From Chanos chanos (lineage: Eukaryota > Chordata > Actinopteri > Gonorynchiformes > Chanidae): a DNA stretch of 64,000 bases. The stretch is taken from positions 15,258,001-15,322,000 of the forward strand of contig NC_044497.1 of assembly GCF_902362185.1 (NCBI RefSeq). Reading direction: 5' to 3'. The notes beneath the pieces were generated by a model, which had not been told where the DNA came from, ran no database searches, and was given only the letters and a program-made list of their open reading frames with translations. Position numbers and translations under genes: made by a program. Every line of letters begins with the position of its first letter. The stretch's first letter is position 1. Below are positions 36,613 to 48,642 of this stretch, piece after piece.

Positions 36613-39600
36613 TACAGGAGGGATAATTTTAAATTGTCATATATTGTAATTGTAATAATGTTATCATTCATGTAGCAGTTTCTATACAGAAACAAGCACC
36701 CACAATATACATGTAAAACTTTTTGGGTAGCTATTCATTTAGCTTTGGTCTTTGGACTAAAAACAGAATCCCTCTCAATGAATGAGGCTAAAACCAAAAA
36801 AAAAAAAAAACCCTGATATATCCATTATTTATCCACCATATGGTTGCATGGCATATACTATTGTTTAGAACTGCAATATTAAGAAACAATGTTATTTTGG
36901 TCCAGTCCTAGTTCTTCTGCATCCCCTGACCATGACTAACTCAGTAAAAAATTCTTGACAGTGAATTATAACCATACCAATTCTCACATTGGAGGGAAGA
37001 ACATTCAAGATACGATTATCCCCTTTAATGCCTTTGTTTGTCAGAGCCCTGTGCCAGAGAGTAAGAGAGACATTCACTTATAATTTAGTTTCATACTCAA
37101 GCTATTGACTTCCTCGAATCTGAACAACCTTCTTATCCTCACCCGTTGAAGAGTTTCTTTTCAAATGTAGTCAGGGGATTCTTGTATCCTCCACCCCTAT
37201 GGTATACCCACGCATCACAGGACAGCTTTTTGGGTTTCTTACACTGCCACTCGTCCCCTGTCCGTGGGTCCCGATAAATGCAGGTTCCTGTACTTGAGTT
37301 TTTAGCTTGTCCCCACTTCACATTACAGGTCACTCTCTCTTCTATTCTTTTCCCATTAGGGCCAGGGGCTTCAAAATAACCATAATAGAAGCGGCGCATC
37401 GAGTTAGAATTCAGACACTTTTTTAGGATCTGGACCGCTTCACTGGAGTGGACCAGACGTACAGCCACTTGGGCCTCACCCTCCCATGGGAGAAGAAAAC
37501 GTGCAGAGTAGGACCCATTACTATGATCCAAAACTTCCCCAACCACGCTGGCCTTGGACGAAAACAAAGATGTGTTACTTCAATTTACATTTACACTATT
37601 TATTCCAATAGACATGGAATGAGAAAAATAAAAGCATTGACTCGAGAAAACTAACTCTTTAAGAAAACCAGTATTTGAAAATTTGTTCATTGAGCGTCTG
37701 CTTATAAAGAAGTGGAATATCACAGAATGATCTGTGTGACCTTAAGGAATTAATTAAAGTCACACATGTGATACAGCCTGCCCAGAGCGGGTTTGAAAAC
37801 CAGATTACAGAAATTTTGGGCACTGAGTTGATAACAGAGAATAATAAGCTCTCTGGATATCAAGACTGAATTAACACAGTAAAAAAGGAGCATCATCTGG
37901 GATTTGGAAGTGTTTTGGTTTCAAATATGATGCTTCAAAACAACAGTGCAATAAAATAATTTTAAAATACAGTTCAAAGTTAAATGCATATTCTTAGATA
38001 ATCACAGATTAGCACACCAGTCAGAATAGTCACAAGTATTATTGTGTCCTCCTAACTGTGCAGCTCCTCCTAGAGTCCTATCTTGGAAAAAAGTAAATGG
38101 ATGAATGACTAAAAAAAATACTTGAGGACAAACAAAACATGCTGTTGAGAAGCAAGGAAAACAAGTTGAGCTTTCAGTGCCACAACAGGCTCCAACTGAT
38201 AAATGTGTGGCATAACCTGATTACTATTAATGCTGCCAGTGAAAACAGTAATGGAAAGTATTCGTTGACAACTTTTTTTAACACAAGAAAAATGATGCAA
38301 AAAATTCAGGAATTACATCACCACTTCTGTTGTCTGCAAAAGGGGTATGAATTGAATCAGAATTACTTTCTATGTATGATATGATTCTATGATTTTATAC
38401 AAAACAGTGCTTCTCACAATAAATTAAGGCTTTCCAATTAAGTATCTAATGTAACTCAGATATAGCTTTGTGCAAAATATATTTTACTGATGTCTGGGAA
38501 AATATTCTGGAAAAATCATTCCAAGCTAGTCTGACTGTACCTGTTTAAAACAACTACAGCAGAGATCCATTCCTGGCTAAGACTTTACAAATACTGTGGT
38601 GGTAAAGTTGATGGCTCTGTAAAGTGTTAACTCAGTGGGCTGGAGACATATCTGGCCACATATATAGTTACAATTAAAAAAGCTTCAGGGTGATAAGTGT
38701 AGCTATGAAAAAGACACTTCAAAAGGTGACAGATTTTTTTATAGACACTGGTAATGTATAAACATACCTTCAGCTCAGACGAATAAAGCTTTGTCAGAAA
38801 AAAGTCACCTCCATATCGTTTTGGGGTATTATTATGGTCTTTTGCGACTATATGGACATACAATTCATCTCCCACTCTGTACTTCTCTGTCTGTCCCACG
38901 ATGGAGAATGTGGAGCAAGCTGGGCATGTGGTCATGGCTATGTGTGTGATGGGCTGATCTGGAGTTGGCCAGTCCAGAGCCTTCAGCATTCTGGCCCATT
39001 CTTCAGGGCTGAATCCAGTGTCAGCAGTTTCAGAAGGTGCAGACTCAGTACTGACATATTTCCCATTGTGATGTGAGTTTAATGGACTGGGGAGGGGGAA
39101 CTGTTTGGCTTCACCAGCTATATACAACACAGCCTGGAATAAGAAATTAACAACTTTTTTTCAATTCATTTATGTTTCTAAAAATAACCCAAAAAAGAAT
39201 AGAAAGTGGAAAATTGATAAAAAGACATATCACTTCACTTTGCCAACAGCTTAAAGAATGTATGGGTTATGTGGGTTTAAATTGTTTGATATCACAATTC
39301 CTCAGCAGTTATTACTGTATAGCTGTGAGACATGCCCCTCAGTAAAAGAATGATACTGTTCATAAGCACCATTGCTTTGTTTAGTCCAGGGGTGGGCAAA
39401 TCCAGTCCTGGAGGGCCGGTGTCCTGCCGGTTTTTGTTTTCACCTCTTAGCTACCTGTTGATTTTCACTTTGAAAACAGGTGTGCATGCTCTTCAGCCAA
39501 TCAGAGACTGTATTTAGTTGGTCGACAAGAAAAACAGCAGGACTGGATTTGCCCACCCCTGGCTTTAGTCAGTTATGACCGGATAACTTCGCCCTCTTGA

Positions 39601-40384
39601 GGTGTGTTTGCTGAATTCTACTACATTCTATGTGTCAGTCACAGTGAGAGGTAACTGCCAAGTCTTGTTTTCAGAACATATTTCTGCTTCATTTGATGTA
39701 GGATCCTAAAGTGTCAGAATGTTCAGAATGAATGTCTTTCACAAAACTGGTTTAAACAGACAATCAGTTTGAGATCTTGAAGGAGCCAAACTGGGTGTGT
39801 ACACATACAACTGATGAAGCTATACAGCTGGGAAAGTCTGGCATGTCAAGTATGTGACATTAGACTGTGCATGAAACTGAATGTTTGTTAGCCTCTAACT
39901 AAAGATGAAAAGTTACTGAACATCTTGCTCATTCGCACGAATTTTATTACAGTAAATAATTTGTTTGGTGTTACAAACAATAACTTTACTGAACAATTTT
40001 AATGAATAACTTTAATGAACAATTATGCTCCAATATCTGATTTGTTTCATCTTTGCTTTGAAGCATATTAACTCACCATAAACAACATGGTCACAATGCA
40101 TGCAAGTATAAGAACAATCCGGAAAAGCTGTCCTTGCCTGCAAACTGAAACAATGTATGAGAAATACATTATCGTTCAGTTTAATTATTGATAACAGCAA
40201 CAAGTGTTTTGATGTTTATACAAACATACTTGTCCCACAAATGCTATAAACTGCTATATGACACGGTCAGCACCATGAAATGTTAAATTTCATACAATGT
40301 CAACTTAACAATGCACGTACCTGGAGAATAATTTTTTTTTTTTTTTTTTAATTCATTATTTTGATCGCTGTGCAGGAAGTCCAT
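35205..40384 (-). CDS. NXPE-like membrane protein, complete gene
   Basis: Eight coding exons on the minus strand: 40384-40321, 40144-40077, 39133-38768, 37552-37143, 37048-36978, 36538-36335, 35911-35571 and 35399-35205. All introns are GT-AG with consistent phases, giving 572 aa, close to the usual 550-560 aa for the family. A short cytosolic N-terminus precedes a membrane anchor at about residues 28-44. The neurexophilin-like region covers roughly 70-300 (DHSNGSY, CDAWVYHRGGGYKNPL). The PC-esterase/SGNH-like domain follows, with GDSTTRQW (Gly378-Asp379-Ser380, the nucleophile motif) and a C-terminal CHYAKEDVHP, where His552 is the likely catalytic His. NXPE proteins work in the secretory pathway, and human NXPE1 is linked to sialic-acid O-acetylation. 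Substrate here is unknown. Exon 1 contains an A18 run coding for five Lys. The nearest annotated family name would be NXPE3-like. Confidence 0.92.
36581..36610. repeat. AT microsatellite
   Basis: An AT dinucleotide tract in the intron just upstream of the GDS exon of the complete NXPE-like gene. The matching intron position in the other gene copy has no such tract, and the neighbouring exon is absent there. Confidence 0.9.
39387..39561. mobile_element. hAT-type MITE in an NXPE intron
   Basis: The 175-bp element begins CAGGGGTGGGCAAATCCAG and ends with the exact inverted repeat CTGGATTTGCCCACCCCTG. A TTTAGTC string lies just outside both ends, consistent with a hAT 8-bp target duplication that has drifted. 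It sits in the second intron of the NXPE-like gene. There is no coding capacity. Confidence 0.85.
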
Positions 40385-41589
40385 GATGTCGCTTGACAGA
40401 TGACGTGTAGCCTAAGAGCGGTATAATACAATACTCAAAGGGAAGAAAAAACAGTTTGCAAATTCCATTCAAATATGATGCATGGAGAGCAAGTGCGCCA
40501 ACAACAAATATCAGTTAAAAACCTGTGTATCTATTTCCTGACAAAAAAGTCCTTCTTTTCATTTAACAGCAATTTTTGGCTGTATTCAAAATTCCGTATC
40601 GTCTTTCTTTGGTCTCGCTAAACCAGACATTCCTGTTCAGGCTACACCCATACAGATCAGAGCCGTGCACAGATACTTTTGGGGGGGGAGGGTGCAGATG
40701 TTCAAAAAAAGGATACCCCTCTCATAATTATTTACATACAGTATCACATCTTTAACTTTCTTACATATTCATTTATTTCAACACCCATACACTCGTGCAG
40801 GTGTTTAATACTCAACAGATTTCTACAAAACTATAAGTTCACACAGAGATGATGGTCTTTAGCATTCACTATTTCTACATTTATCAGAAGGACAGGCAAC
40901 TTTAGTGGTGATAGAGTCAATGCATTACAACAATAAACCTCAGCAGACCTCAACTGTCAGTGGAACGGCTTCAAGTACCCTACATAGTTATTTTTTCTGC
41001 AGACAGGTTTTAATGGGCTATTTGTCATTTGGCAATGTTTTGATAATATTTAAGGCAAATACGTGACAGAGATTAATGCAAGTGTTGTAATGCAGACCTA
41101 ACTTATATAAAGTTAGTTCAACTATAATGCTGACAAAATACTAATATTCAGCTAAAGTAGCTTCATGTCTGATTTAGAATTGCCAAACCACTTTGTATAG
41201 TTAAAATAACTGTGGGCCTATGATAAGATTTCAATAAAATTAGATGAACAGTTAAACTTAAAAATCTGAGCTTGTAAAGGCCCTGGACTGTTGTATTGAA
41301 ATGACAATAAGTTGGCTTGCCTACAAGTTCCAGTAAATTTTGTGTCACAGGAGTAGGAATCGATAATTTACTAAGCTACATTTTAAAGTTTTGCTCTATC
41401 ATTATGAGCATGTAAACCGTGGACGAGTCATATTTGCACATTTTCTTGTGACGGGTGACAGGTCGGCTGACATGTCTGATATCCAAATATGATTGTATAG
41501 ACTCTTAACAACATAATTCATATTTATTTGTTTCAGTTGCCTGACAAAGGAACTGGTCGGAGCTAAACATTTTCACTAACAATTTTTCA
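40385..41589. other. 5' flank of the complete NXPE-like gene
   Basis: No coding sequence is recognised. The first part should hold the 5' UTR and promoter. A run of 10 G lies near 40680. Beyond about 41590 the paralogous block C begins. Confidence 0.5.
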
Positions 41590-41854
41590 AAATGTTGCAT
41601 AATTATCGAGTTATCCTCGTAAACTGAGTACACGGTCGCTGATTTGGCAAATCGCGTTTGCCATGCTTTATTTACGTGGCAGACTCGCGAGATGGAGAAA
41701 GCATAAACTAACTGATCTAGGAGTGACATCCATTGAAGCCGAATGAGAATGTGAAGATTATGGAAGACTGCTAACTCCTAGAAATTCTCCCTGAATTAAG
41801 CTTTATCACATACGGTGTAATTGTTTGCATCTGTGGGTAAGGGCAAAGACCAGG

Positions 41855-42351
41855 GGGATATTTCAGAAAGCGGGTTTAGTGAAAACTCTGTTAACTTTGT
41901 TAACCCTGAGATGAAGGAAACTCTGGGTTTTCCGTTCCAGAAAGCGAGGTAACTCAAACCCTGGCTCAGTTACCGTGGTAACTGACTCTGTGAACCTAAC
42001 CTGCTCGCTGGCAGGTTTTCTTCCACAAACCCTGAGTTTCTCCCTAGCTCCTCCCTCCGGCTGAACCTGAAGCAGCTGTCAAATATGGCGTCTCCTTTCG
42101 TCGCTAACCCGATCGGTGTTGAAGCCAAATTAATTCGCATAGCTTTGGGAGAGGTTTATCGGACCTCTATTGATGATGGCTTTTTATAATTGTCATGCAC
42201 GCGCTTAACTCGGAGTTAACATACTCAGAGTTGATCGAACCAACTCAGATCAGCTTTTCTGGAACCGAAAACTCAGAGTTTCCCATCTCAGGGTTCATCA
42301 ACTCAGAGTTTGTTAAACCCGCTTCCTGAAATAGCCCCCCCCCCCCGCCCC
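41855..42351. mobile_element. Harbinger-derived MITE
   Basis: The ends GGATATTTCAGAAAGCGGGTTTA and, reverse complemented, GGCTATTTCAGGAAGCGGGTTTA are inverted repeats, and AACTCTGAGTT-type arms match the Harbinger at 18419. A short stretch near 42089-42175 still encodes the transposase N-terminus (MASPFVANPIGVEAKLIRIA). The paralogous copy A reads straight through at about 1077-1085 (GACCAGGTAGCC), giving an empty site. So the element inserted after the duplication, or was lost from A. Confidence 0.85.
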
Positions 42352-42384
42352 CAGGTAGCCGATACAGCTGGGCCCTATTTTGAA

Positions 42385-42788
42385 TACTGGTGCCTGCGAA
42401 AACAGCTGGATAGAGGCATCATTGTTCGATCCCAACGATGCATGTAGCCTACACTGTAAAACCGAATAAGTTCAGAGTACTCAAAACTTTTGTCGTAACT
42501 TATTGGCTAAGAAAGTTGAAGTACCTGTTATACTTTTTAAATTAAACTTTAACTTAAAAATATATTTTCAGTTAACTTATTCTTTTGCTTCTCTTCCTAA
42601 TATAAATTCTTCTTAACTTATGTGTAACTGAAATTAAATAAAATCGCCAATTAATCTATATCAACTGAACTATTTTAATGATTGTGTAATAATTACACTA
42701 AAAACCGAAATCAATAAAACGCCGACCTAAAGCATCGCTGGAATTAGGTTATGCTGCCTCTGTCTAACTGTTTTCGCAGACACCAGCA
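42385..42788. mobile_element. Inverted-repeat MITE with a nested second MITE-like element
   Basis: The left arm ACTGGTGCCTGCGAAAACAG and the right arm (reverse complement GCTGGTGTCTGCGAAAACAG) are inverted repeats that extend inward to the GCGATGC region. Inside, from about 42451 to 42712, lies AT-rich sequence with CTGTAAAACCGAATAAG at one side and ACTAAAAACCGAAAT at the other, which looks like a separate insertion. The element is absent from paralogous copy A. I cannot name the families. Confidence 0.6.
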
Positions 42789-43741
42789 TTTCACAACACA
42801 AAGACATCCCCTGTAGGTAAGAATACTTATGCCATATTTCCTTCAGAAGCTGATACCTCACCTTAATATTTCGGCGAGATTCTAACTTAGATGCGTCCAG
42901 CCATTATCTCGCAGGTGGTAGCTTCGCATCATTGGGTTGTCCACCCAGCACTAGACCACATGCAAAGCAGTTACAATAACGACTGTAGTGACCGTTCTCT
43001 ATTTTTAAAACTCTTTTCAAGAAGGTTCGCTACCACAAATGTAAGCGAAAGCGCCCCATAATGCACCGCTATGCTGACGTTGGCCGTTAGAACTCCAAAA
43101 TGGTAAGTTTATAGTGACTTAAAAGTTGTCTGAACGTTCGGGTTTACAGACTATATTTCTCTAAATGAATTGGACACTGACGTATTTATTGTCCTTAAAG
43201 AGGATAAGTTCAGCAAATTTCAGCAAACCTTCTAGTGCAGACATGGGTGTCAATTTTCAACATTCGTGGGCATCCTATTGTAGAAAAATGGATTGTAAAA
43301 TTTCATAGAAAAATGGATTGTAAAATTTTAAAGCAATTTCCCTTTTCTGAATGATGAATGTTTTCTTGTAAAAGTACAGTACTGCTCTGCAGTTAAGCCT
43401 TTTCCCTGTTGTTTATTGGATTTCATCATTTATGGCAAAGTACAAAATGTTTTTTTTAAAAGACACTCGTGCTAATTTTACGTATGTGAATGTATTTAAC
43501 ATAGAAATCAAATTAGTGTTACAAATTAAACTCTGCACTCAATAATCTGCACACAACCCTGGTCAGAATTAGGCTTTATTTGGATAACCAACCTTAACGA
43601 AGGCATTTGCATGTAGTGTTAGGAAATGTCCACTTACATAGGGCCTTGGTTTTTACAAATCTACAGAAAATGCAGTCTCACTTCCCGCAGCTCTCAACAC
43701 CAAAAAGAATCCAATACAACAACCTATAATAACACAGTAAG

Positions 43742-43922
43742 AGGAGCTCGGATCGTCACTGCTGTGGAAACTTGTTTGAGCTCCTATCAGGGTAGCGGTG
43801 CCTCCGGATTCACTGAGCGTGTAAGTAGCTACATTTGGCGCTTGGCAATGTCTGAAAAACCTGCCGAACACGGTCTCCCAGTTGATGCCATAACGACTCC
43901 CACAAGTTGGCCAGAAGCGTAG
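43742..43922 (+). repeat. tRNA-derived SINE-like element (paralogous copy)
   Basis: This is the counterpart of 1733-1936 in the duplicated block. The head is shorter: the box-A-like stretch is partly deleted (GGATCGTCACTGCTGTGG). The body after GGTAGCGGTGCC is well kept. It carries no gene. Confidence 0.45.
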
Positions 43923-44635
43923 CATAGTCTTTGACGGATCTGGAGAAAATATCTTGAACTTCCGGGCGCGCACGGCTTTCCGGAAAAAAAAAAAATATTT
44001 ACCACGTAGCTATGACTGAGGATTTGAATACTTTTAAATATATTTTTGAAACTTATTTAACGTTTGTGAAATATATAAATATATCTTTGTTGTATGTCGA
44101 AGGCATTTTATTTTATTTAGATTAGATTAATTTAATCTAATTTAATCTATTTATTTGTTTTCAGTTTTAGGTTGGCAATATTGCTGAAATACTTTCGATC
44201 GTTTTTGGTTGTATTTATTTATTTACAGAGCAGACAAGCCTGAACCTTTGCAATTTTTATGGAGGTTTCATGTGCACTGAAAACAGCTGATAGCCTACTG
44301 TATTGCATTTCACTGACAGTAGCCTGTTTTCTAACTGAAACAATGTATGACAAATCCATTCTTGTTCAGTTTTGATAATATTGACAACAAAACCTGAGCT
44401 TTTATCTTTACACAAATTACATGTGCCACAACTGCTACAAAACATGGCTATGTCACAGTGAAATCATGGCATATAACACCACACAATGTAGACACAAACG
44501 ACAGAACAAATGTGACATGTTTAAACTCTTTTCCAATGGATGAGCACTCAGAATCTGCATATGACTCAAATTGTTGGCTGGCGCAGTGAAACTTCAAATG
44601 TAATATGACGTTTAGTAGCTATATAATCCACGTAT

Positions 44636-44690
44636 CTGTAAAACAAATTTCACTAATTTGTTTGTTTTCATTGTTCTGAAAACTATCCAT
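44636..44690 (-). pseudogene. NXPE-like first-exon relic (copy C)
   Basis: From an ATG at 44690 the minus strand encodes MDSFQNNENKQISEICFT, matching the first-exon relic at 2660-2710 and the first exon of the NXPE-like gene at 11370-17075. The expected GT donor reads AT (CAG then ATACG), and the downstream acceptor region leads into sequence without the membrane-anchor exon. It lies upstream of the complete gene, which has its own first exon at 40384-40321. Confidence 0.55.
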
Positions 44691-45250
44691 GTCTTGAGGT
44701 AAGCCTAACCGAACTGATCTTGAGAGTGAAAAAAAAAGACATTACTAGGCTAGGCTACTCATGCCTAGCGCTTTAACTTCACATGTTGTTTATACAGAAG
44801 AGGAAGGTTAAAGGAAAGTTAACGATTTGTAATAAGAGAAGGACTGATTTATTCTGAGATTAGAAGCAGATTTATCTCGTAGGCCTACTTCGGGGTCTCT
44901 GCAGTCCACCGGTGCTACTAAATGAAACATTCCTATTCCTATTCCTATGTATAAATGTATGAAGACAAAATAACACAAATCATGTTCTTTTGATCTGCCA
45001 TAACTGGTTAACCCGCTTTGTTGTAGGCCTATAGCACACTGTATCGTTTATTCTGACGTTAAAACACCGGCTGTTATATGAACTTTTTGTGTTGCTATTG
45101 CAATGTCCTCTCTTCGTGTATTCGTCCTAAATATGCTAACCTTTGCACTAGGACTTGCTCTATATGAGTGCAAATACCACATTCTGATCCGACGTCAGAT
45201 AAAAACGACATTGTCCCTCCTCAAGAACTAGTTTCATCTTGCAAATATGT

Positions 45251-46337
45251 TGATTTTTGTTCAGACAACACAAATAAATGATCAGAGCATTTCAAACTAT
45301 ATAAATATAGAAAATATACAAAAATAAGACTCATAAATCAAACAGAAGTTAGAAAGAGAAATATCTTTCAAAAAGTCTTTTAAGGTAGCCTACAGACCGA
45401 CAGAGGTTCTGTCGATCAATTTGTCGTAACAGCACAGATACGTCGTTTCCCAAATCCCAAGCACTGTTACTGCCAACAGTTGAGCGCCTGTTTTCCGGAC
45501 TGTAAAGGACCGATGAAATGCAATTTATTTGTGAAACTGCTCATAACTACTCGCTAAGCAAGCTATACCGACATCAGCTTTCAGTTTCACAGGCTCTTTC
45601 TGTAAAACTATATGACTGAGTTAAATAAGTAGGCTATACTGTTGGTTGACCAACTTATATATCTGAACTCCGGGGCTATGAGTATTCCGCGTATGCAGAT
45701 CATCGCTATCGAACATTAATATGTCAGTTGATATCACGTGCCTCTCCTTTGCTTGAACTTGTCAATGAAACTATTGTTTTGGCCTGTTATAGATGGCAGT
45801 GACCAATCTCTCATTCAGCCTACAGCCTTCAGTTCCCTAACGGTAGAAGCACCTATTCACCTATTCATCTCACTCACTTATTTCCAAAGCCACTTACTTT
45901 CAATGTAGCATTAACCCAAACCCTAACTGCTAACTCTAACCGTAACTAGGTATAAGCCCAGGCGGCCTTTCACGGCCTGTGCAGAAAGCCAGTAAGACTG
46001 ATTAACATAAGAGGAAACTCTTTTCAGCCAGGAACCTGTGTTTTGAGTGCTATCGTAGGTATATGGAAACTTCTCAGGCCAGACTGAGGAACCTCTACGG
46101 CCCTGTCTACACCTTGCTTTAGATCTGATTTTAGTGATCTGATCTGTTTACATCTGGCTTCAGAATCCGTCTCCATGCGTATTGAGTGACCACTTGCGAT
46201 AAGATCGCACTTCCCCGCTCTATATGCAAATAAACACGTACATCATTCCCGTTTGCAAAGACCAAATGCGTTTTTGTTTTTGACAGGTGCCGTACGAATT
46301 ATATAATGGCATGAAATCTGGAACATTTTCAACCAAG
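45251..46337. other. Unique sequence between the NXPE block and the tRNA array
   Basis: No gene is recognised. A short stretch near 46033-46066 (ACCTGTGTTTTGAGTGCTAT) resembles the array unit after the initiator-Met gene (AATCTGTGCTTTGAGTGTTA, about 49179), so a decayed array edge may extend here. The 46095-46320 segment looks like an interspersed repeat of unknown family. Confidence 0.4.
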
Positions 46338-46742
46338 GGCTAACCGAGGCCGCTAATATAGATAAGCGATGCCTTGCCTGTATACCTCGGCTCAATAAGC
46401 TGATTGTAGACGACACGATGACACGAGATGTGTGTTAAATGTCTATCCGAACAGAACTATTGTCGTAAATTTGTAGCGTGGTCTACTAGCGATTTGGTAT
46501 CATGTGTCGTTCAGGGGTCAAATATTCATTTCAGAAGTGTTTTGTTTAACCCGTCGACTTGTAACATGATTTATTTACCTCAACGTCAGTTGAGTAGGCG
46601 GTCGTTCAATGTGGTCGAGATCGCATCCGCACTGCTAAAAGGACGTGGTCACATGCGGTCCAGACCACTTCCAAATGTGGCCCCTGCTGCTACGCTTTCA
46701 GTTCAGCCATGGGGTGGGTGCTGCGTGCACAGGAGGCGCCAA

Positions 46743-46819
46743 CGACGAGGCGTGCAGAGCATGCGTGCAGAGCACAATGGATTAGCAGTCCATCGCCTTA
46801 ACCACTCGGCCACCTCGTC
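46743..46819 (-). pseudogene. tRNA-Ser(GCT) remnant, unit 1
   Basis: The acceptor 5' strand, D arm and anticodon arm with GCT match the intact copies. The T arm with box B (GGTTCGAATCC) is missing. A direct duplication of GCGTGCAGAGCA occupies that place. Without box B, transcription by Pol III is not expected. Confidence 0.9.
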
Positions 46820-46989
46820 TTGGAAAGCCCTTGTCCTCTTGTCCACAGCAGCGGCTAGAAAGCTCTTGTCATCGAAAACAAGCACAGTGCCTTCACTTGT
46901 GTCCCGCTAGACGTAAGCACTGCAAAGTCTGAGCCTGCAGCTGCGGTCTCTTACCTTGTGGAACTTCCCAGGCGAGTCTCCACGATTTG

Positions 46990-47370
46990 GGCTGTGTCCG
47001 AAATGGCATGCTGTGTACTACATACTGCATACTGGCCTAGTATACATTGTGTACTGCACACACCCTAGTATACAGTCTAGCATGCAAGTATGAGAACTTC
47101 CATGTAGTGTACTACGCAATCACATGACTGCTGCTGTCTGCCAGGTTTTTTGAAATTTTTGGAGAGTTGGAAATCACTGCGTTGCATCATGGGATGCAGT
47201 ACCCGGCGAAGTGAGCTCTGGCTGTATACCGCAAATTTTTTTGCCAGAGTAGTACATCATCCGGGTAACTGTCGTGCACTGTAAAATTTTCCGGTACTGC
47301 ATACTACTTACTAGTTTTACGTCAAGATCAGTATACGAGTTGTATGTAGTATGCCATTTCGGACACAGCC
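46990..47370. mobile_element. MITE within array unit 1
   Basis: 381 bp bounded by inverted repeats GGCTGTGTCCGAAATGGCAT and ATGCCATTTCGGACACAGCC. It contains many TACT/AGTA-rich short repeats and no coding frame. The superfamily is not identified. It is present at the same place in every unit, so it was inserted before the array expanded. Confidence 0.85.
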
Positions 47371-47484
47371 ATGGTCTTGAACCTCTCTGACCTCTGTAGC
47401 CTGTCCGGGCACAATCTCAACAGAGAGGACAGCTAATGGATTTGGGTCGGGCGGTGCCGTACGGCTCCTCGTGCCACTCAGGGC

Positions 47485-47556
47485 TCCCATATGGTCTAGC
47501 GGTCAGGATTCCTGGTTTTCACCCAGGCGGCCCGGGTTCGACTCCCGGTATGGGAA
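47485..47556 (+). tRNA. tRNA-Glu(TTC), unit 1
   Basis: 72 nt. Acceptor TCCCATA/TATGGGA, box A TGGTCTAGCGG, anticodon loop with TTC (CTGGTTTTCACCCAG), box B GGTTCGACTCC, discriminator A. A TTTT terminator follows 6 nt after the gene. Confidence 0.96.
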
Positions 47557-47593
47557 AGAGCTTTTGCCAAACGCAGCACACAGAAAGCTCAAG

Positions 47594-47850
47594 TTCAAAT
47601 TTGTTTGCATAGCGCTTTCTACAATCAAATGTTGTCTCGAAGCAGCTTTACAGAGATCGGTGCCAGTGAGCAAGCCCGAGGCGACAGCGGCAAGGAAAAA
47701 CTCCCTAATGAGGTGAATAGGAGGAAGAAACCCTTGGGAGGAACCGAGACTAAACAGGGGGAGCCCATCCTCCTCTGGCCGGCAGATAGACTAGAGGCGT
47801 TTACAGTATTAAATGAGTCCAGGGTGGCCAGATTCAATGGCCTACAAACT
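47594..47850 (+). repeat. LINE-tail-like fish repeat within the unit
   Basis: It begins TTCAAATTTGTTTGCATAGC and contains GAAGCAGCTTTACAGAGA, GGCAAGGAAAAACTCCCT and GAAACCCTTGGGAGGAACCG. This is a string I know as an interspersed repeat common in teleost introns and UTRs, probably the 3' end of an L2-like LINE. The same segment follows the Glu tRNA in units 2-6 (offset about 3.1 kb each). Confidence 0.6.
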
Positions 47851-48642
47851 TATTTGCAGTATATGACTTGTTTGCAGTGTACAAGAGTTCACATTTAGAG
47901 GTTGTGGGAGTTCTAGGTGCCATCAGATATAGATTATTTTGATAATCAAGCGGTGCTCACGTCAATGCCTTTGTCTTTAAGACAAACTACATGGTGTCTG
48001 AGAATGATTAGCTTTACTATTGTTAAAACTGAGCCTGCCATGTGGCTATGAAGGACAAGTTGATCTTGGTTCCACAATCAGGTTGAGTTAGCATCGGGTG
48101 GGCCACTGGCTCAGAATATGGGCTTGCAGGAGCTCTGGGCAGGAGGGACTGGAGTATACAGGCCTCATGCCGGGAGCAGACGCTAGACCTCAGAGTGGAT
48201 ACCCCAACGTGGGGGCATGGAAATGGGGGTAAAAAGAAAAGGGGGAACAAGATTGTGAAGCCAACTGAGCCATGAGGTAGAGTTCTTTGAGACGTTTTAG
48301 AATGATTTTGATTCCGATTCGGCCGCAGCACTGGTGCTCCGGCAACCCTAGTTCATGCAGTGTTAAACCAAAAAAAGAAAGAAAGAAAGAAAGAAAGAAC
48401 CCCCTCCCCCGAAAAACTAAGACAATTGGCTAAGACAATTGGCTGTATGCTAAATAAAGGGCACGTCAGAAGCGGCAGCTTGCACGCGCAGTTGCACAGT
48501 CAGAGCGCTTTGCGTCAGCCATCCAAATCAAGCTCTCCCCATGCGTTTGTCCGCTTCTCCCTTGCTTTGCGAGCAGGGCCCTCGACGACGACAAACGCCA
48601 ACGGAACGGCCAGAGGTCTGACCGCTCCGCAGCTCTCGCGCA

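Larger units (their letters stand above)
41590..45250. repeat. Segmental duplication copy C (paralogous to 790-3250)
   Basis: Collinear with 790-3250 in the same orientation. Differences include two insertions that copy A lacks (41855-42351 and 42385-42788). Similarity then continues from about 43150 to 45240. Copy C lies immediately upstream of the complete NXPE-like gene and contains another first-exon relic at 44636-44690. Confidence 0.8.

Noticed and set aside
42061-42185. Possible host gene start MASPFVANPIGVEAK
   Set aside because: It lies inside a Harbinger-derived MITE and matches the N-terminus of Harbinger transposases.
45910-45950. Telomere-like AACCCAAACCCTAACTGCTAA tract
   Set aside because: It has only a few degenerate repeats and not a regular CCCTAA array. 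Chance or a very short relic is more likely.
48270-48290. TGAGGTAG string resembling the let-7 seed in each array unit
   Set aside because: Only eight bases match, and I see no convincing hairpin partner next to it.
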